64,000 bases of DNA from Methylobacterium bullatum (GCF_014845095.1 NZ_NKUG01000054.1:1-64000), one strand, 5' to 3'; positions 1 to 9,586 are shown, counted from the stretch's first letter. The notes: generated by a model not told the origin, from the sequence alone. Program-made: numbers and translations.

Positions 1-177
1 TACCTCCAGCAGGCCACAAACAGCTGGGACGGCGTCTTCCTCGTCGCCGCAGGCGCCAACATCCTGGCCTCGCTGCTGGCCATCGGTGTGCTCAAGCCCT
101 GGCGCAAGCGCGTGGTGGCCCAGGCACTTGCCGTCTCCGACGAGGCGAAGCCCGCCCCCCGCGTGGTCGCTGCCTGA
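1..177 (+). CDS. C-terminal end of an MFS oxalate/formate antiporter-like transporter (partial)
   Basis: Only the last 58 codons are in the window; the reading frame is open from base 1 to the TGA. The segment shows one hydrophobic helix (GVFLVAAGANILASLLAI) followed by a basic end (LKPWRKRVV) and a polar tail. That pattern is the usual last transmembrane helix and cytoplasmic tail of OxlT-type major facilitator transporters, which exchange oxalate for formate across the inner membrane. The nearby formyl-CoA transferase gene on the opposite strand supports an oxalate role. With so little protein visible the substrate is an inference. Confidence 0.6.
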   Translation, partial: YLQQATNSWDGVFLVAAGANILASLLAIGVLKPWRKRVVAQALAVSDEAKPAPRVVAA

Positions 178-206
178 TCTCGGGCTGAGCCACCGACCAT
201 GACAGA

Positions 207-242
207 GTGCGGGGGCCGGACGCCAAGTCCTGGCCCCCGCAC
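207..242 (+). terminator. Hairpin terminator after the transporter gene
   Basis: A perfect 11-bp inverted repeat (GTGCGGGGGCC paired with GGCCCCCGCAC) sits 29 bases after the transporter stop codon. There is no long T run after it, so it may be a weak intrinsic terminator or a 3' end stabiliser. Confidence 0.55.
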
Positions 243-283
243 CCGTTTCAGCACCCCGTGATCGCCTCCGCAGGAGATGTCCG

Positions 284-601
284 ATGCCGCCGACCTGGCA
301 CCCGATGCACACGGCTCCGCAGATCGTCGAGCGGATCTGGCTCAACCATCTGACACTCGGCCCGATCCTGGCCGAGGGCCGCCCCGGCCGCTGGTACGCC
401 CCCAGCGCGGCCCGGCAGGTCTGGCGCTGGTACCGTCCGGTCGGACCGGACACTCTTGAACCCTTCGCCGGCTGGCTCCCCTACGCGGCGCTCGCGGCCG
501 AGGAGAAGGACGCAGCTGCGCTGGACGACCCATCTCACGGTCTCTCAGATTCCCTTCCCGTTGCGGGGCAGCAGGGCCGTACCGCCTCCTTTGGGGGATA
601 G
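284..601 (+). CDS. Small hypothetical protein, 105 aa
   Basis: Not recognised. The ATG follows an AGGAG ribosome binding site at 272-276 with a 7-base spacer, which argues for real translation. The first 70 residues are rich in Trp, Pro and Arg (for example VWRWYRP and PFAGWLP) and look like a compact soluble domain; the last 35 residues look unstructured. There is no signal peptide or membrane helix. It lies alone between the transporter terminator and the DUF2867 gene. An overlapping ATG at 277 in another frame is less well placed after the ribosome binding site. It may be a lineage-specific gene. Confidence 0.45.
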   Translation: MPPTWHPMHTAPQIVERIWLNHLTLGPILAEGRPGRWYAPSAARQVWRWYRPVGPDTLEPFAGWLPYAALAAEEKDAAALDDPSHGLSDSLPVAGQQGRTASFGG

Positions 602-719
602 ACCGCACGGCTACCGGATCCAGAATGACGGAGGCCGCCCTCGTTCCGCCCATCAACAGCGCCGACTCCCCGCGCCGGTCATGCTAAGGCTGTCCCACAG
701 ATGAGTTGGGAGAGAGAGC

Positions 720-1220
720 TTGGCTGCCGACCCGCCGGTTCGCATTCTGCGCCCACGCGATCAACTCGACTATTACGACACGCGATCGGTCGTACTCTCC
801 TCGGCGGTGACACCGATCCACGTCTGGAATGTCATCTCCTCAGAACCGCGACCGTTCATGGCATTCGCCTTTCGCGTGAGGGATGCGATCGCGGCGCGCT
901 TCGGCGTGAAGGCCATCGGCGGCTTTTCAGGAGAACGACGGCTGCATGTCCGCGAGGGCGATAAGCTGGATTTCTTCCTCGTGGAACACAGCGCCCCGGA
1001 TATGCTGGTCCTCACCGCGCGGGACCGGCACCTGGACGTCATGATCTGTCTCGCGACGTCCGGTCATCGTCTCACGATCACGTCGTCGGTCGTCGTCCAC
1101 AATGCCTTCGGTCGGGCTTACATGGTGCCGGTCGCGCTGATCCATCGCTTGATCCTCGCTGCCGACCTGCGGCGCTTGAGGACGTCGTTGTGGCAGGAAG
1201 CCTCTGGTTCCGGCCCGTAG
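720..1220 (+). CDS. DUF2867 family protein
   Basis: 166 aa, with a TTG start preceded by a GGGAGAGAG purine stretch. The sequence fits DUF2867: an early DYYDTR motif, a central segment around FGVKAIGGFSG, then DRHLDVMICLA and the family-typical VVHNAFGRAYMVPVALIHRLI near the end, which resembles the last helix of START/SRPBCC-like ligand-binding folds. There is no signal peptide. In other bacteria the domain occurs alone or after an NAD-dependent epimerase domain; no reaction is known. No partner gene is evident here, since the next gene is on the other strand. Confidence 0.7.
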   Translation: MAADPPVRILRPRDQLDYYDTRSVVLSSAVTPIHVWNVISSEPRPFMAFAFRVRDAIAARFGVKAIGGFSGERRLHVREGDKLDFFLVEHSAPDMLVLTARDRHLDVMICLATSGHRLTITSSVVVHNAFGRAYMVPVALIHRLILAADLRRLRTSLWQEASGSGP

Positions 1221-1300
1221 ATTCTTCACTTGGACGGGGCCAGTCGATCGCCGAGCGCCCTTACTGGCGGCCATGAGGATGGGCCGGCCCGGTCCCACTC

Positions 1301-1338
1301 CAAAAGAGAACGGCGCACCTCGCGGCGCGCCGTTCTCC
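1301..1338 (-). terminator. Rho-independent terminator of frc
   Basis: On the minus strand an 11-bp stem (GAGAACGGCGC type) with a GC-rich loop is followed by TTTT, about 43 bases after the frc stop codon. Confidence 0.65.
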
Positions 1339-1380
1339 CGATTCGACGGTCCTGTTGGGACGGGCCGCCGCGCATCCGCC

Positions 1381-2631
1381 TCAGACGGCGCGTGCCTGGT
1401 GCAGGCGCTCGATCTGCTGCTGGGTGTAGCCGAGGTCGAGCAGGACCTCGTCGGTATGCTCACCGAGGAGCGGCGACGACTTGATCTCCACAGGCATGTC
1501 GGAGAACTTGATCGGGCTTCCGACCGTCAGATACGAGCCGAGCTTCGGGTGCTGGACCTCGACGATGGTCCCGCTGGCGCGGAGGGACGGATCCACCGAC
1601 AACTCCTTCATAGACAGGACCGGCGAGCAGGGGATGTCGAACTTGCGCAGGATGTCGACCGCCTCGAACTTGGTCTTGTCGGCGAGCCACTCCTCGATCG
1701 TGCCGAAGATGTCCATGATCTTGTCCTGGCGGGCGCGCGCCGTGTTGTAGGCCGGATCGTCGATCCACTCTTCCTTGCCGATCGCCTTGCAGATCGGCGC
1801 CCAGGCATGACCCTGGATCGTGAAGTAGATGTAGGCGTTGGGGTCGGTCTCCCAGCCCTTGCACTTCAGCACCCAGCCGGGCTGGCCGCCGCCGCCTGCG
1901 TTGCCGCCGCGCGGCACCACGTCGGTGAACTCGCCGTGCGGATACTGGGGGTATTCCTCAAGGTAGCCGAGGGCGTCGAGGCGCTGCTGGTCGCGCAGCT
2001 TCACGCGGCAGAGGTTGAGCACCGAATCCTGCATCGAGACGGCGACCTTCTGGCCCTTGCCGGTCTTGTTCTTCTGGTGGAGTGCCGTGAGGATGCCGAT
2101 GGCGAGATGCATGCCGGTGTTCGAGTCACCGAGGGCGGCCGCGCTCACGGTGGGGGGGCCGTCCCAGAAGCCGGTGGTGGAGGCAGCGCCGCCGGCGCAC
2201 TGAGCCACGTTCTCGTAGACCTTCAGGTCCTCGTAATGGTGGCCATCCGAGAAACCCTTTACCGAGGCCAAGATCATGCCTGGGTTGAGTTCCTGGATGC
2301 GAGCCCAGGAAAAACCCATCCGGTCGAGGGCGCCGGGGCCGAAATTCTCGACCATCACGTCGGATTGCTTGATGAGGTTTTCGAGGACTTCCTTGCCCTC
2401 GGGGGTCTTGGTGTCCAGCGTCAGCGAACGCTTGTTGGAATTGAGCATGGTGAAGTAGAGCGCGTCGGCATCTTCCACATGGCGAAGCTGGGTGCGCGTC
2501 ACGTCGCCGGAACCGGGACGCTCGACCTTGATCACATCGGCGCCGAACCAGGCGAGAAGCTGCGTGCAGGCGGGGCCTGCCTGGACGTGCGTGAAATCGA
2601 TGATCTTGGTGCCCTCAAGCGGCTTGCTCAT
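1381..2631 (-). CDS. frc: Formyl-CoA:oxalate CoA-transferase
   Basis: 416 aa, close to the 428 aa of the Oxalobacter formigenes enzyme. It moves CoA from formyl-CoA to oxalate, making oxalyl-CoA for oxalyl-CoA decarboxylase in the cytoplasm. It is a class III (CaiB/BaiF) CoA-transferase. The N-terminal [16 protein letters not shown] block, the catalytic aspartate in AALGDSNTG (Asp169, the same number as in Oxalobacter) and the flexible glycine loop [12 protein letters not shown] (about 241-252) are all visible. I chose the ATG at 2631 because GGGAG lies about 8 bases upstream; an in-frame ATG at 2658 would add 9 residues. No oxalyl-CoA decarboxylase gene is in the window. The transporter end at base 1 is the likely functional partner. 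Confidence 0.93.
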   Translation of the reverse strand: MSKPLEGTKIIDFTHVQAGPACTQLLAWFGADVIKVERPGSGDVTRTQLRHVEDADALYFTMLNSNKRSLTLDTKTPEGKEVLENLIKQSDVMVENFGPGALDRMGFSWARIQELNPGMILASVKGFSDGHHYEDLKVYENVAQCAGGAASTTGFWDGPPTVSAAALGDSNTGMHLAIGILTALHQKNKTGKGQKVAVSMQDSVLNLCRVKLRDQQRLDALGYLEEYPQYPHGEFTDVVPRGGNAGGGGQPGWVLKCKGWETDPNAYIYFTIQGHAWAPICKAIGKEEWIDDPAYNTARARQDKIMDIFGTIEEWLADKTKFEAVDILRKFDIPCSPVLSMKELSVDPSLRASGTIVEVQHPKLGSYLTVGSPIKFSDMPVEIKSSPLLGEHTDEVLLDLGYTQQQIERLHQARAV

Positions 2632-2756
2632 CTCGACGTTCTCCCTTTCGATCGTCATGCAACGATAATGGATCGGATAGTTCGACTGTCCGGTTCTGAT
2701 CCGGAGCTCGTGTTGGCCCGGAGTCGGGCGAAATCTTTAAACCTGCGCGCTTCCAC

Positions 2757-3236
2757 TCAGGCGGCGGCGCTTTCGAGTTCACTCAGACGCTTGCGCATCT
2801 GGCGTTCGTCGTTCCAACGCCGGGTCTCATCGCGGATAATGGCGAGGATACCGATCACCGAGCCGTCGGGTCCGTTGAGGAGACCAACGGTGAAGGCGAT
2901 CGAGAGCGATCGGCCATCCTTGTGGAGCGCCGGCACGCGCAGCACCTCCGTGCCGTAGCGGGTAATGCCGGTCCGCATCGTCTTGGCGTAACCATCCCAG
3001 TGACGCTGGCGCTGGCGTTCGGGGGTGATCAGGTCGAGGGATTGGCCGAGCGCCTCGGATGACGAGAACCCGAAGATCCGTTCCGCCGACGCGTTCCAGA
3101 CGACGATGGCCCCGTCGGGATCGGAGACGACGATTGCATCTCCGGCGGCTTCCACCAGTTGCGAGACGTTGATACCGGCGGGAATAGATTGGTCCGACAT
3201 GGCCCGATTCGCGTCTTCGACTGGAACTGTGCTCAT
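2757..3236 (-). CDS. Single-domain PAS sensor protein
   Basis: 159 aa. One PAS domain of S-box type covers about residues 25-140: EAAGDAIVVSDPDGAIVVWN, then AERIFGF, the HKDGRSLSIAF segment and GILAIIRDETRR as the closing PAC strand. No kinase, GGDEF or output domain follows, only a short charged C-terminal helix. It may therefore pass a signal by protein contact. It is cytoplasmic, with no signal peptide. Its stop lies 126 bases upstream of the frc start on the same strand, so co-transcription is possible but not shown. ATG 3200 is an alternative start. Confidence 0.75.
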   Translation of the reverse strand: MSTVPVEDANRAMSDQSIPAGINVSQLVEAAGDAIVVSDPDGAIVVWNASAERIFGFSSSEALGQSLDLITPERQRQRHWDGYAKTMRTGITRYGTEVLRVPALHKDGRSLSIAFTVGLLNGPDGSVIGILAIIRDETRRWNDERQMRKRLSELESAAA

Positions 3237-3605
3237 CGACTTCGCCGGCCGGCCCGGCCGTCAGGCGCGATGGAACATTTCGCTGCGGCTGAGCGGCACC
3301 AAGCCCGAAGTCGTCATCGAACGACCGGCTTTAGCCCAAGACATGTTGCGAATGCGAATGCTGCAATGCATCATTATGATCGCTTCCTCCATTTCGCGGA
3401 AAGGTCAAACCCCGCCCGAGAGATGTTCCGCGCACTTGCTTTTTCTGTGCGTCTACTGTTGGTATTTGGTATGCCAATGATTGCGGGCTGTCAACACGGA
3501 TGCAGGAGTGATGGATGAAAGGGAACTCGGGCTCGCTTCCCGATCGTTGCCTAACTGCTACGCCCGGCAGGCGGCAGCTAAACGATCCTCGAGGAGACGT
3601 CCCGT
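3237..3605. other. Divergent intergenic region
   Basis: This lies between the PAS gene (minus) and the OsmC gene (plus) and must hold both promoters. The stretch 3340-3490 is richer in A+T than its surroundings. I see no convincing gene or clear -35/-10 pair. Confidence 0.4.
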
Positions 3606-4049
3606 ATGGGCAGTGACGGCAGCATTACCATCAGGCAGATCGACGGTTATCGGTTCGAGATCGATTTCGGGGAGGCCTTCCCGAACCTCGCCGTCGACGA
3701 GGCGCCGCCTTATGGCAGCGGGGAGGGGCCTTTCCCCGAGCAGATCCTCGTCGCGGGCGTCACCAACTGCCTCTGCGCCAGCCTGGTCTTCGCTCTGGGC
3801 AAGTTCAAACAGGATGCCCCCGGGCTCGCCGCACGATCGAGCTTTCGCGTGGAGCGCAACGCGGAGGGCCGCTTGAGGATCAGCGGGATCGAGGTCGGAA
3901 TCGCGCTTGGCGCTCCCGCAGCTACGATGCCGCGCCTTGATCAGGTTCTCGACCAGTTCGAGCGCTTCTGCACCGTCTCCGAGAGCGTCAAAGCGGGGAT
4001 TCCCGTCACCGTTGCGGTGCGCGACGCGGACGGAACGCTGTTGAAATAG
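3606..4049 (+). CDS. OsmC-like peroxide/thiol stress protein
   Basis: 147 aa. The OsmC/Ohr fold is suggested by the N-terminal beta hairpin, the PEQILVAGVTNCLCASLVFAL helix with the family cysteine(s) after GVTN, and a second half that ends in VTVAVRDADG. Family members reduce organic hydroperoxides with a cysteine pair. The first cysteine region is clear, but a second conserved cysteine is only seen in FCTVSESV near residue 122. The substrate is not known. The start is well supported by GAGGAGAC upstream. It is followed by the SnoaL-like gene 94 bases later on the same strand. Confidence 0.75.
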   Translation: MGSDGSITIRQIDGYRFEIDFGEAFPNLAVDEAPPYGSGEGPFPEQILVAGVTNCLCASLVFALGKFKQDAPGLAARSSFRVERNAEGRLRISGIEVGIALGAPAATMPRLDQVLDQFERFCTVSESVKAGIPVTVAVRDADGTLLK

Positions 4050-4143
4050 CTCCGAGTCGATGAACGGGCCGGCTCATTCCCCAAGACCTAGACGTCCAAA
4101 AGCACCGGCGAGACAACTCGCAAGATGAGAGGAAGGAAACGCC

Positions 4144-4512
4144 ATGGCACACACGCGCGCGCAATCACCCGAAGACCTTGCCCGTCTCTTCAACGAGCGG
4201 GCCAATGCCGGCGACGTGGAGGGATTGGTCGCCCTCTACGAACAGGATGCGGTGCTTGCCGCCGGGAAAGTGGTGGCGACGGGGCAGCGGGAGATCCGCG
4301 CTTTCTACACCGACCTGCTTGCCCGTCGCTCCGAATTCCCGGCCGCCGAGGCGCTGCCCAGCATCCGTAACGGGTCCGTCGCGATGACCTTCGCGCGCCT
4401 GCCGAACGGCACGATCTCGGTGGAGACGGCACGGCTGCAGGACGATGGCGGCTGGCTTTGGATCATTGATCAATTGAAGATCAAGCCGGTGGCCGAGGCC
4501 AAGCCGGAATAG
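4144..4512 (+). CDS. SnoaL/NTF2-like protein (DUF4440-type)
   Basis: 122 aa, with a strong AGGAAGGA ribosome binding site. The cone-shaped NTF2-like fold is indicated by the opening helix (EDLARLFNERANAGDVEGLVALYEQDAVL), a central GQREIRAFYTDLL segment and the closing strands WLWIIDQLKIKPV. Proteins of this type bind or convert small hydrophobic ligands, but many have no known reaction. It lacks a signal peptide and is cytoplasmic. It sits in a short plus-strand run with the OsmC gene and the esterase, 35 bases before the latter. Confidence 0.72.
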   Translation: MAHTRAQSPEDLARLFNERANAGDVEGLVALYEQDAVLAAGKVVATGQREIRAFYTDLLARRSEFPAAEALPSIRNGSVAMTFARLPNGTISVETARLQDDGGWLWIIDQLKIKPVAEAKPE

Positions 4513-4547
4513 CGCATCACAAAACTGGCTGCCGCGAGGTTCACCGC

Positions 4548-5243
4548 ATGATCGATCCACGACTCGCTGGGCGGCTGACCTTCGCCCATCGCTTGCCGAG
4601 CGTGTCACCGCCGCCCCCCGGTCGGCATTGGCTAGGCCTCTTTGACGAGCGGGATGCCATTCTGGTGGTCCCGCCGGGGATCAATCCGCGCCGTCCGACG
4701 CCGCTGGTCGTGCTCTTCCATGGCGGAGGCGGGAGCGCCGAGAAAATCCTGCCCATGCTGGAGCAGCACGCGGCGGCACGCGGATTTCTGCTTCTTGTCC
4801 CACAATCCCTGTTCCCGACCTGGGACCTCGTCATTGGCGGTCATGGGCCGGATCGCGAACGGCTCGACCTCGCTTTGACCGACGTGGCGTCGCGCTTCAT
4901 GCTCGATCCGTTGCACATCGTCTTCGCCGGCCATTCGGACGGGGGCAGTTACGCCCTCTCCGCCGGCCTCGCCAATGGCCATGTGGTGACCCACCTCATC
5001 GTGTCGTCGGCGGGATTCCTGTCGGTTCACCTGCAATCCGGGTCGCCGCGCATCTTCCTTTCGCACGGGACACGAGACGAGCAGATCCCTATCGATCGCA
5101 GTGCGCGCGTGCATACAGCTCAATTGAGAGAGGCCGGCTACGACGTTACGTCAGTGGAGTATGACGGCCCGCATGCCTACCGGCCGGCCGTAGTGGCACA
5201 GGCCATGGAGTTCGTGTTCGGGCCTGAGGGCGACGGCCCGTAG
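4548..5243 (+). CDS. Alpha/beta hydrolase, phospholipase/carboxylesterase or PHB-depolymerase-like
   Basis: 231 aa. The order of motifs fits an esterase: VVLFHGGGGSAEKI for the oxyanion hole, FAGHSDGGSYAL for the nucleophile elbow (G-H-S-D-G), an Asp in LSHGTRDEQIP, and a His in DGPHAYRP. These would form the Ser-Asp-His triad. No signal peptide is visible, so it probably acts in the cytoplasm. It ends 25 bases before the moeA stop on the other strand. The substrate cannot be told from the sequence. Confidence 0.78.
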   Translation: MIDPRLAGRLTFAHRLPSVSPPPPGRHWLGLFDERDAILVVPPGINPRRPTPLVVLFHGGGGSAEKILPMLEQHAAARGFLLLVPQSLFPTWDLVIGGHGPDRERLDLALTDVASRFMLDPLHIVFAGHSDGGSYALSAGLANGHVVTHLIVSSAGFLSVHLQSGSPRIFLSHGTRDEQIPIDRSARVHTAQLREAGYDVTSVEYDGPHAYRPAVVAQAMEFVFGPEGDGP

Positions 5244-5268
5244 AAGGCGGTCACCCTTAAGGAGTCGC

Positions 5269-6498
5269 TCAGAGCAGCGTCCGGTCCAACCGGATGATCC
5301 GGCACGGGTCGCCGCGCTTTGCCGCCGGTGCGCCGGGGGGGCGCACGAGAAGCGCTTCGGACTGGCCGAGCACCGAGAGCATCGAGGAATCCTGGCGCCT
5401 CTCGGCGTAGACCGTGGGAAAGCCGCCCGCCTTGGCCTCCACTCTCGCGCGCATGTAATCCTGGCGAACATCGTTGGCCGGCATGTCGGCGCCGAGGATC
5501 GCCGGCTCGCTGCGGTCCGCTCCGGCCTTGGGGTCGCCGAGAAGGGCGCGGATCGCCGGCACGACGAAGAGCAGGCCGCAGACCACGGCGGAGACCGGAT
5601 TGCCCGGCAACCCGATGACCATCATCGGCCCGAGGCGCCCATGCATCAGCGGCTTGCCGGGGCGCAGGGCGACGCGCCAGAAGCCGAGTTCGAGGCCCTC
5701 GCGATGCAGGGCCGCCTGGACGAGGTCGTGATCTCCCACGGAGGCGCCGCCGAGAGTCACGAGGAGATCGGCTTTCGCGTCCCGCGCCCTTCCGAGGGCT
5801 GCTTCGAGGGATGCGAGGCTGTCGCCGGCAATACCGAGATCGATCGGTTCGGCGCCCGCCTCGCGGGCGAGGCTCGCCACCGCCAATCCATTCGAGGCCA
5901 CGATCTGGTCCCAGCGGGCAGGTTCGCCCGGCGCCACGAGTTCATCGCCGGTCGCGAGGATCGCAACCCGCGGCCTGCGGCGAACCGACAGGGTCGCGTG
6001 GCCACCGGCCGCCGCGAGGGCGAGGCGGCGGGCATCCAGGCTTTCACCCGCCCGCAGGAGGGGATCGCCGGACCGGAAATCGAGGCCCGGAACGCGGATG
6101 TGGCGCTCGGCGGCCACCGTCTCCACGGCCGTGACCACGTTGTCGGAAACGTCGGCGTTCTCCTGAATGAGGATCGTATCGGCCCCCGCCGGAACCGGAG
6201 CACCCGTGAGGATCCGCACGGTCTCGCCGGGGCCGATCGTTCCGGCAAAGCCATGGCCCGCCGCGCTCATGCCGATGAGCCTCAGCGTCGCCGGAACGGT
6301 GGCGACATCCTCGGCGCGCACGGCGTAGCCATCCATCGCGGAAGCCGGGAAGGGCGGCTGCGTGCGCAGGGCGGCCACATTCTCGGCCAGCGTCCGGCCA
6401 AAAGCCTCGGCCACCGTGACCGTCTCGGCCGCCACCGGCTCGGCGGCGCTCGCGAGGATGCGCGCGAGCGCCTCCTCCACCGGAATGAGCGTGCTCAC
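5269..6498 (-). CDS. moeA: Molybdopterin molybdenumtransferase MoeA
   Basis: 409 aa, the usual size. MoeA inserts molybdate into adenylylated molybdopterin to give molybdenum cofactor. Diagnostic stretches are [16 protein letters not shown], the MoCF-binding core [31 protein letters not shown] and [15 protein letters not shown]. The start is a GTG that overlaps the moaC stop by four bases (GTGA), so translation is likely coupled. An upstream in-frame start would run through moaC and is unlikely. It is the last gene of the minus-strand trp-mo operon and converges with the esterase gene. Confidence 0.95.
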   Translation of the reverse strand: MSTLIPVEEALARILASAAEPVAAETVTVAEAFGRTLAENVAALRTQPPFPASAMDGYAVRAEDVATVPATLRLIGMSAAGHGFAGTIGPGETVRILTGAPVPAGADTILIQENADVSDNVVTAVETVAAERHIRVPGLDFRSGDPLLRAGESLDARRLALAAAGGHATLSVRRRPRVAILATGDELVAPGEPARWDQIVASNGLAVASLAREAGAEPIDLGIAGDSLASLEAALGRARDAKADLLVTLGGASVGDHDLVQAALHREGLELGFWRVALRPGKPLMHGRLGPMMVIGLPGNPVSAVVCGLLFVVPAIRALLGDPKAGADRSEPAILGADMPANDVRQDYMRARVEAKAGGFPTVYAERRQDSSMLSVLGQSEALLVRPPGAPAAKRGDPCRIIRLDRTLL

Positions 6499-6980
6499 GA
6501 GGCGTCCTCGGCCCGGTACGAGCCGGACTTTCCGCCATCCTTGGCGAGCAAGTGAATGCCTTCGATCCGCATGCCGCGATCGGCGGCCTTCACCATGTCG
6601 TAGATCGTCAGGCAGGCGACCGAAACGGCGGTGAGGGCCTCCATCTCGACCCCGGTCGGACCGATCACCTTGACCTCGGCGGTGACGCGCAGGCCGGGCA
6701 GCGAGTCGTCCGGCACACATTCCACCCGGACCTTGGAGATCAGCAGAGGGTGGCAGAGCGGGATGAGCTCATGCGTGCGCTTCGACGCCATGATGCCGGC
6801 GAGCCGCGCCGTGCCGATCACGTCGCCCTTCTTGGCATCGCCTTCGCGGATCAGGCGCAGGGTCTCGGGCAGCATCACCACAACGCCCTGGGCGCGGGCG
6901 GTGCGGGTGGTGGCGGGCTTGTCGGAGACATCGACCATATTGGCGGCGCCGGCCGCATCGAGATGCGTGAGGGTGCTCAT
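6495..6980 (-). CDS. moaC: Cyclic pyranopterin monophosphate synthase MoaC
   Basis: 161 aa, full length. MoaC converts the MoaA product into cyclic pyranopterin monophosphate in molybdenum cofactor synthesis. It carries the family landmarks [41 protein letters not shown] and the C-terminal [10 protein letters not shown]. It overlaps both neighbours by four bases: trpC upstream and moeA downstream. No moaA is in the window. Confidence 0.96.
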   Translation of the reverse strand: MSTLTHLDAAGAANMVDVSDKPATTRTARAQGVVVMLPETLRLIREGDAKKGDVIGTARLAGIMASKRTHELIPLCHPLLISKVRVECVPDDSLPGLRVTAEVKVIGPTGVEMEALTAVSVACLTIYDMVKAADRGMRIEGIHLLAKDGGKSGSYRAEDAS

Positions 6981-7849
6981 TTACCCACCTTGCCGAACAG
7001 GAGGCGCTTCGTCGCCTTGGTCACGTCCGCCTCCCGCATCAGGCTCTCGCCGACGAGGATGGTGCGGAGGCCGCCCTTTTCCAGGCGAAGGACGTCGGCA
7101 TGGCCGGTGATTCCGCTCTCGGCGACGGCGATACGGTCGGACGGCACGCCTTTGGCCACGCGGATCGCCGTATCGAACGAGACCTCGAAGGTCTTCAGGT
7201 CGCGGTTGTTGATGCCGAGAAGCCGGGTGCCCAGCGGAATGGCGCGGGCGAGTTCCTCCTCGTCATGGACCTCGACCAGCACATCCATGCCGAGATCGTG
7301 CGCGGTCTCGACGATGGCCAGCGCCTCGTCGTCGTCGAGGCACGCCATGATCGCCAGCACGCAATCGGCGCCCCAGGCGCGCGCCTCGAACACCTGGTAC
7401 GGTTCGAACAGGAAGTCCTTGCGCAATACAGGCAGCGAGCAGGCGTCCCGTGCCTCGGTGAGGTATTCCGGCTTGCCCTGGAAAGAGGGCGTGTCGGTGA
7501 GCACGGACAGGCAGGTGGCGCCACCCGCCTCGTAGGCGGCGGCGAGGGTGGCGGGGTCGAAATCCTCGCGGATCAGGCCCTTGGACGGAGAGGCCTTCTT
7601 CACCTCGGCGATGAGGGCGGGACGCCCTTGCGCGATATGGGCGGCGATGGCATCGGCGAAGGGGCGGACGGGCGCGGCCTTCTCGATGCGCTTCTCGAGC
7701 TTGGCGAGGGGTACGCGCAGCTTGGCTTCGGCGATCTCTCGGCGCTTGTAGGCCTCGATCCGCGAGAGCACGTCTCGCCGGTCGGTGGTGGCCGGTGCCG
7801 CAACCACGTCTGCCACGGGTTTCGCCTCGCTCATCGGGGCATCTTTCAT
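6977..7849 (-). CDS. trpC: Indole-3-glycerol phosphate synthase
   Basis: 290 aa, slightly longer than the usual 260-270 because of an extra N-terminal stretch. It closes the ring of the rearranged anthranilate deoxyribulotide to make indole-3-glycerol phosphate. Motifs: [55 protein letters not shown] and [12 protein letters not shown], covering the (beta/alpha)8 barrel with its catalytic Lys and Glu residues. A second ATG five codons in is an alternative start. It overlaps trpD by four bases and moaC by four bases. Confidence 0.96.
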   Translation of the reverse strand: MKDAPMSEAKPVADVVAAPATTDRRDVLSRIEAYKRREIAEAKLRVPLAKLEKRIEKAAPVRPFADAIAAHIAQGRPALIAEVKKASPSKGLIREDFDPATLAAAYEAGGATCLSVLTDTPSFQGKPEYLTEARDACSLPVLRKDFLFEPYQVFEARAWGADCVLAIMACLDDDEALAIVETAHDLGMDVLVEVHDEEELARAIPLGTRLLGINNRDLKTFEVSFDTAIRVAKGVPSDRIAVAESGITGHADVLRLEKGGLRTILVGESLMREADVTKATKRLLFGKVGK

Positions 7850-8859
7850 GTGTTCGAGACCGCGACGAGGCGCGCGAGGGTCGCCCTGGCGGCGCCATCG
7901 TCGATGGCGGATGCCGCACGCGCCACGCCTTCCGCCAGATTCTGAGCGGAACCGGCGACGACGAGGCCGGCCCCCGCATTGAGAACGGCGATGTCGCGAT
8001 AGGCGTTGCGCTCGCCCGCCAGGACGGCGTTCAGCGCATGCGCGTTATGGTCGGGATCGCCCCCGCGCAGATCCTCGAGGGTCCAGAGCGGCAGGCCGAC
8101 GTCGCGCGGATCGATGGTGAAACGGCCGATCCGCCCGTCCTCCAGGGTGACCACCGGCGTCGGGCCGGTGACGGTGATCTCGTCGAGCCCGTCCGACCCG
8201 TGCACCGTCCAGACCCGCGTGCTGCCCAGTTCGCCCAGCACACGCGTCAGGGGTTCGGCCCATGCCTCGGTGGAGACGCCCAGAAGCTGGCGCTCGACAC
8301 CGGCCGGATTCGAGAGTGGCCCGAGCAGGTTGAAGATCGTCCGCGTCGGCAGTTCGGAGCGCACCGGCGCCACGTGGCGCATGGCGCCGTGATGGGTCTG
8401 GGCGAACATGAAGCAAAGGCCGGCCTGCGCGAGGCAGCGGGCCAGCCCGTCCGGGTCGAGGCCGATCCTGACCCCAAGGGAAACGAGGACATCGGCCGCA
8501 CCCGAGCGCGAGGTGGCCGCGCGGTTGCCGTGCTTGGCCACGGGCACGCCGCAGGCCGCCGTGAGGATCGCGGCGAGAGTCGAGACGTTGTAGCTGCCCG
8601 AATGATCGCCACCGGTGCCGACGATATCGATGGCGCCGGGCACCGGGGCCACGCGCACCATCCGCGCCCGCATGGCCTCCACCGCGCCAACGATCTCATC
8701 CTCGGCTTCGCCGCGGACCTTCAGGGCGATGAGGAAGGCGCTGGCCTGGACCGGCGTCACTTCGCCGGAAAGCAGGTCGTCGAAGGCGGCGCGCGCCTCC
8801 GCCCGGTCGAGACTCGACCCGGCCGCGACTTTCGCGAGGAGCGGCTTGAAGGTGTCCAT
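7846..8859 (-). CDS. trpD: Anthranilate phosphoribosyltransferase
   Basis: 337 aa, typical length. It transfers phosphoribose from PRPP to anthranilate. The PRPP-binding [18 protein letters not shown] stretch, the anthranilate-site segment [19 protein letters not shown] and the [13 protein letters not shown] motif are complete. It starts 36 bases after trpG, across a 30-bp palindrome, and its stop overlaps the trpC start. Confidence 0.97.
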   Translation of the reverse strand: MDTFKPLLAKVAAGSSLDRAEARAAFDDLLSGEVTPVQASAFLIALKVRGEAEDEIVGAVEAMRARMVRVAPVPGAIDIVGTGGDHSGSYNVSTLAAILTAACGVPVAKHGNRAATSRSGAADVLVSLGVRIGLDPDGLARCLAQAGLCFMFAQTHHGAMRHVAPVRSELPTRTIFNLLGPLSNPAGVERQLLGVSTEAWAEPLTRVLGELGSTRVWTVHGSDGLDEITVTGPTPVVTLEDGRIGRFTIDPRDVGLPLWTLEDLRGGDPDHNAHALNAVLAGERNAYRDIAVLNAGAGLVVAGSAQNLAEGVARAASAIDDGAARATLARLVAVSNT

Positions 8860-8867
8860 GGCTGTTC

Positions 8868-8897
8868 GACGCGTAAGTCAGTACTGACTGACGCGTC
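8868..8897. repeat. 30-bp near-perfect palindrome between trpG and trpD
   Basis: The left arm GACGCGTAAGTCAGT is followed at once by ACTGACTGACGCGTC. 14 of 15 positions pair, with a single A/G mismatch, and there is no spacer. It covers the trpG stop codon and lies 8 bases upstream of the trpD start. In mRNA it can fold into a hairpin; in DNA it has the shape of a dimeric operator. Its function is unknown. Confidence 0.8.
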
Positions 8898-9510
8898 AAT
8901 GCACGCCGGACCCTCGCTTGTCACGCCCCGCGTTCCAAGCGGCGGCGATGTCGAGGAAGTTGCGCATAATCTGCGAGCCGTGATGTGAGAGGACGCTCTC
9001 CGGGTGGAACTGCACGCCGTGGACCGGCAGTGTGGCGTGTTCCAGCGCCATGATGAGCCCGTCCGCTTCCGCCGTGACGATGAGGTCCTGCGGGCACCCG
9101 CCTCGCTCCACCACGAGGGAATGGTAGCGCGTGGCATCGAAGGGGCCGTTCAGCCCGCGAAAGACCCCCGTCGCCCTGTGGGTGATGCTCGAGACCTTGC
9201 CGTGCATGGGCTTTGGCGCGCGGACCACGTCGCCGCCGAAGGCCTGCCCGATCGCCTGGAGGCCGAGGCAGACTCCGAAGATCGGCACCTCGCCGGAGAG
9301 GTCGCGCACCACGTCGAGGCAGATGCCGGCCTCGTTGGGCGTGCACGGCCCCGGCGACAGCACCACCGCATCGGGGGCGCGCTCGCGGATCTCGTCGATG
9401 GTGATCCGGTCGTTGCGCACAACATCGATCGATCCGCAAAGCGGCCCGATGAGATGGACGAGATTCCAGGTGAAGGAATCGTAATTGTCGATGACGAGGA
9501 CGTTGGCCAT
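8896..9510 (-). CDS. trpG: Anthranilate synthase glutamine amidotransferase component
   Basis: 204 aa. It hydrolyses glutamine and passes ammonia to TrpE. The class I amidotransferase triad is visible: Cys81 in FGVCLGLQ and the His-Glu pair in GVQFHPESV. The N-terminus ANVLVIDNYDSFTWNLV is that of standalone TrpG. I start at the ATG at 9510; the open frame runs 67 codons further but without family similarity. The stand-alone subunit shows that this organism does not use the fused TrpEG found in many Rhizobiaceae. Confidence 0.95.
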   Translation of the reverse strand: MANVLVIDNYDSFTWNLVHLIGPLCGSIDVVRNDRITIDEIRERAPDAVVLSPGPCTPNEAGICLDVVRDLSGEVPIFGVCLGLQAIGQAFGGDVVRAPKPMHGKVSSITHRATGVFRGLNGPFDATRYHSLVVERGGCPQDLIVTAEADGLIMALEHATLPVHGVQFHPESVLSHHGSQIMRNFLDIAAAWNAGRDKRGSGVH

Positions 9511-9586
9511 GATCGCGCTTCTCTTGATTCCCCTCGTGTGACGAGGTGAGCCGAGAGGGTCAAGCGTTCTCGCGCCGCGCCCGCTC

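Noticed and set aside
1273-2958. 561-codon open frame on the plus strand
   Set aside because: It is antisense to frc and the frc catalytic residues are all intact, so frc is the real gene.
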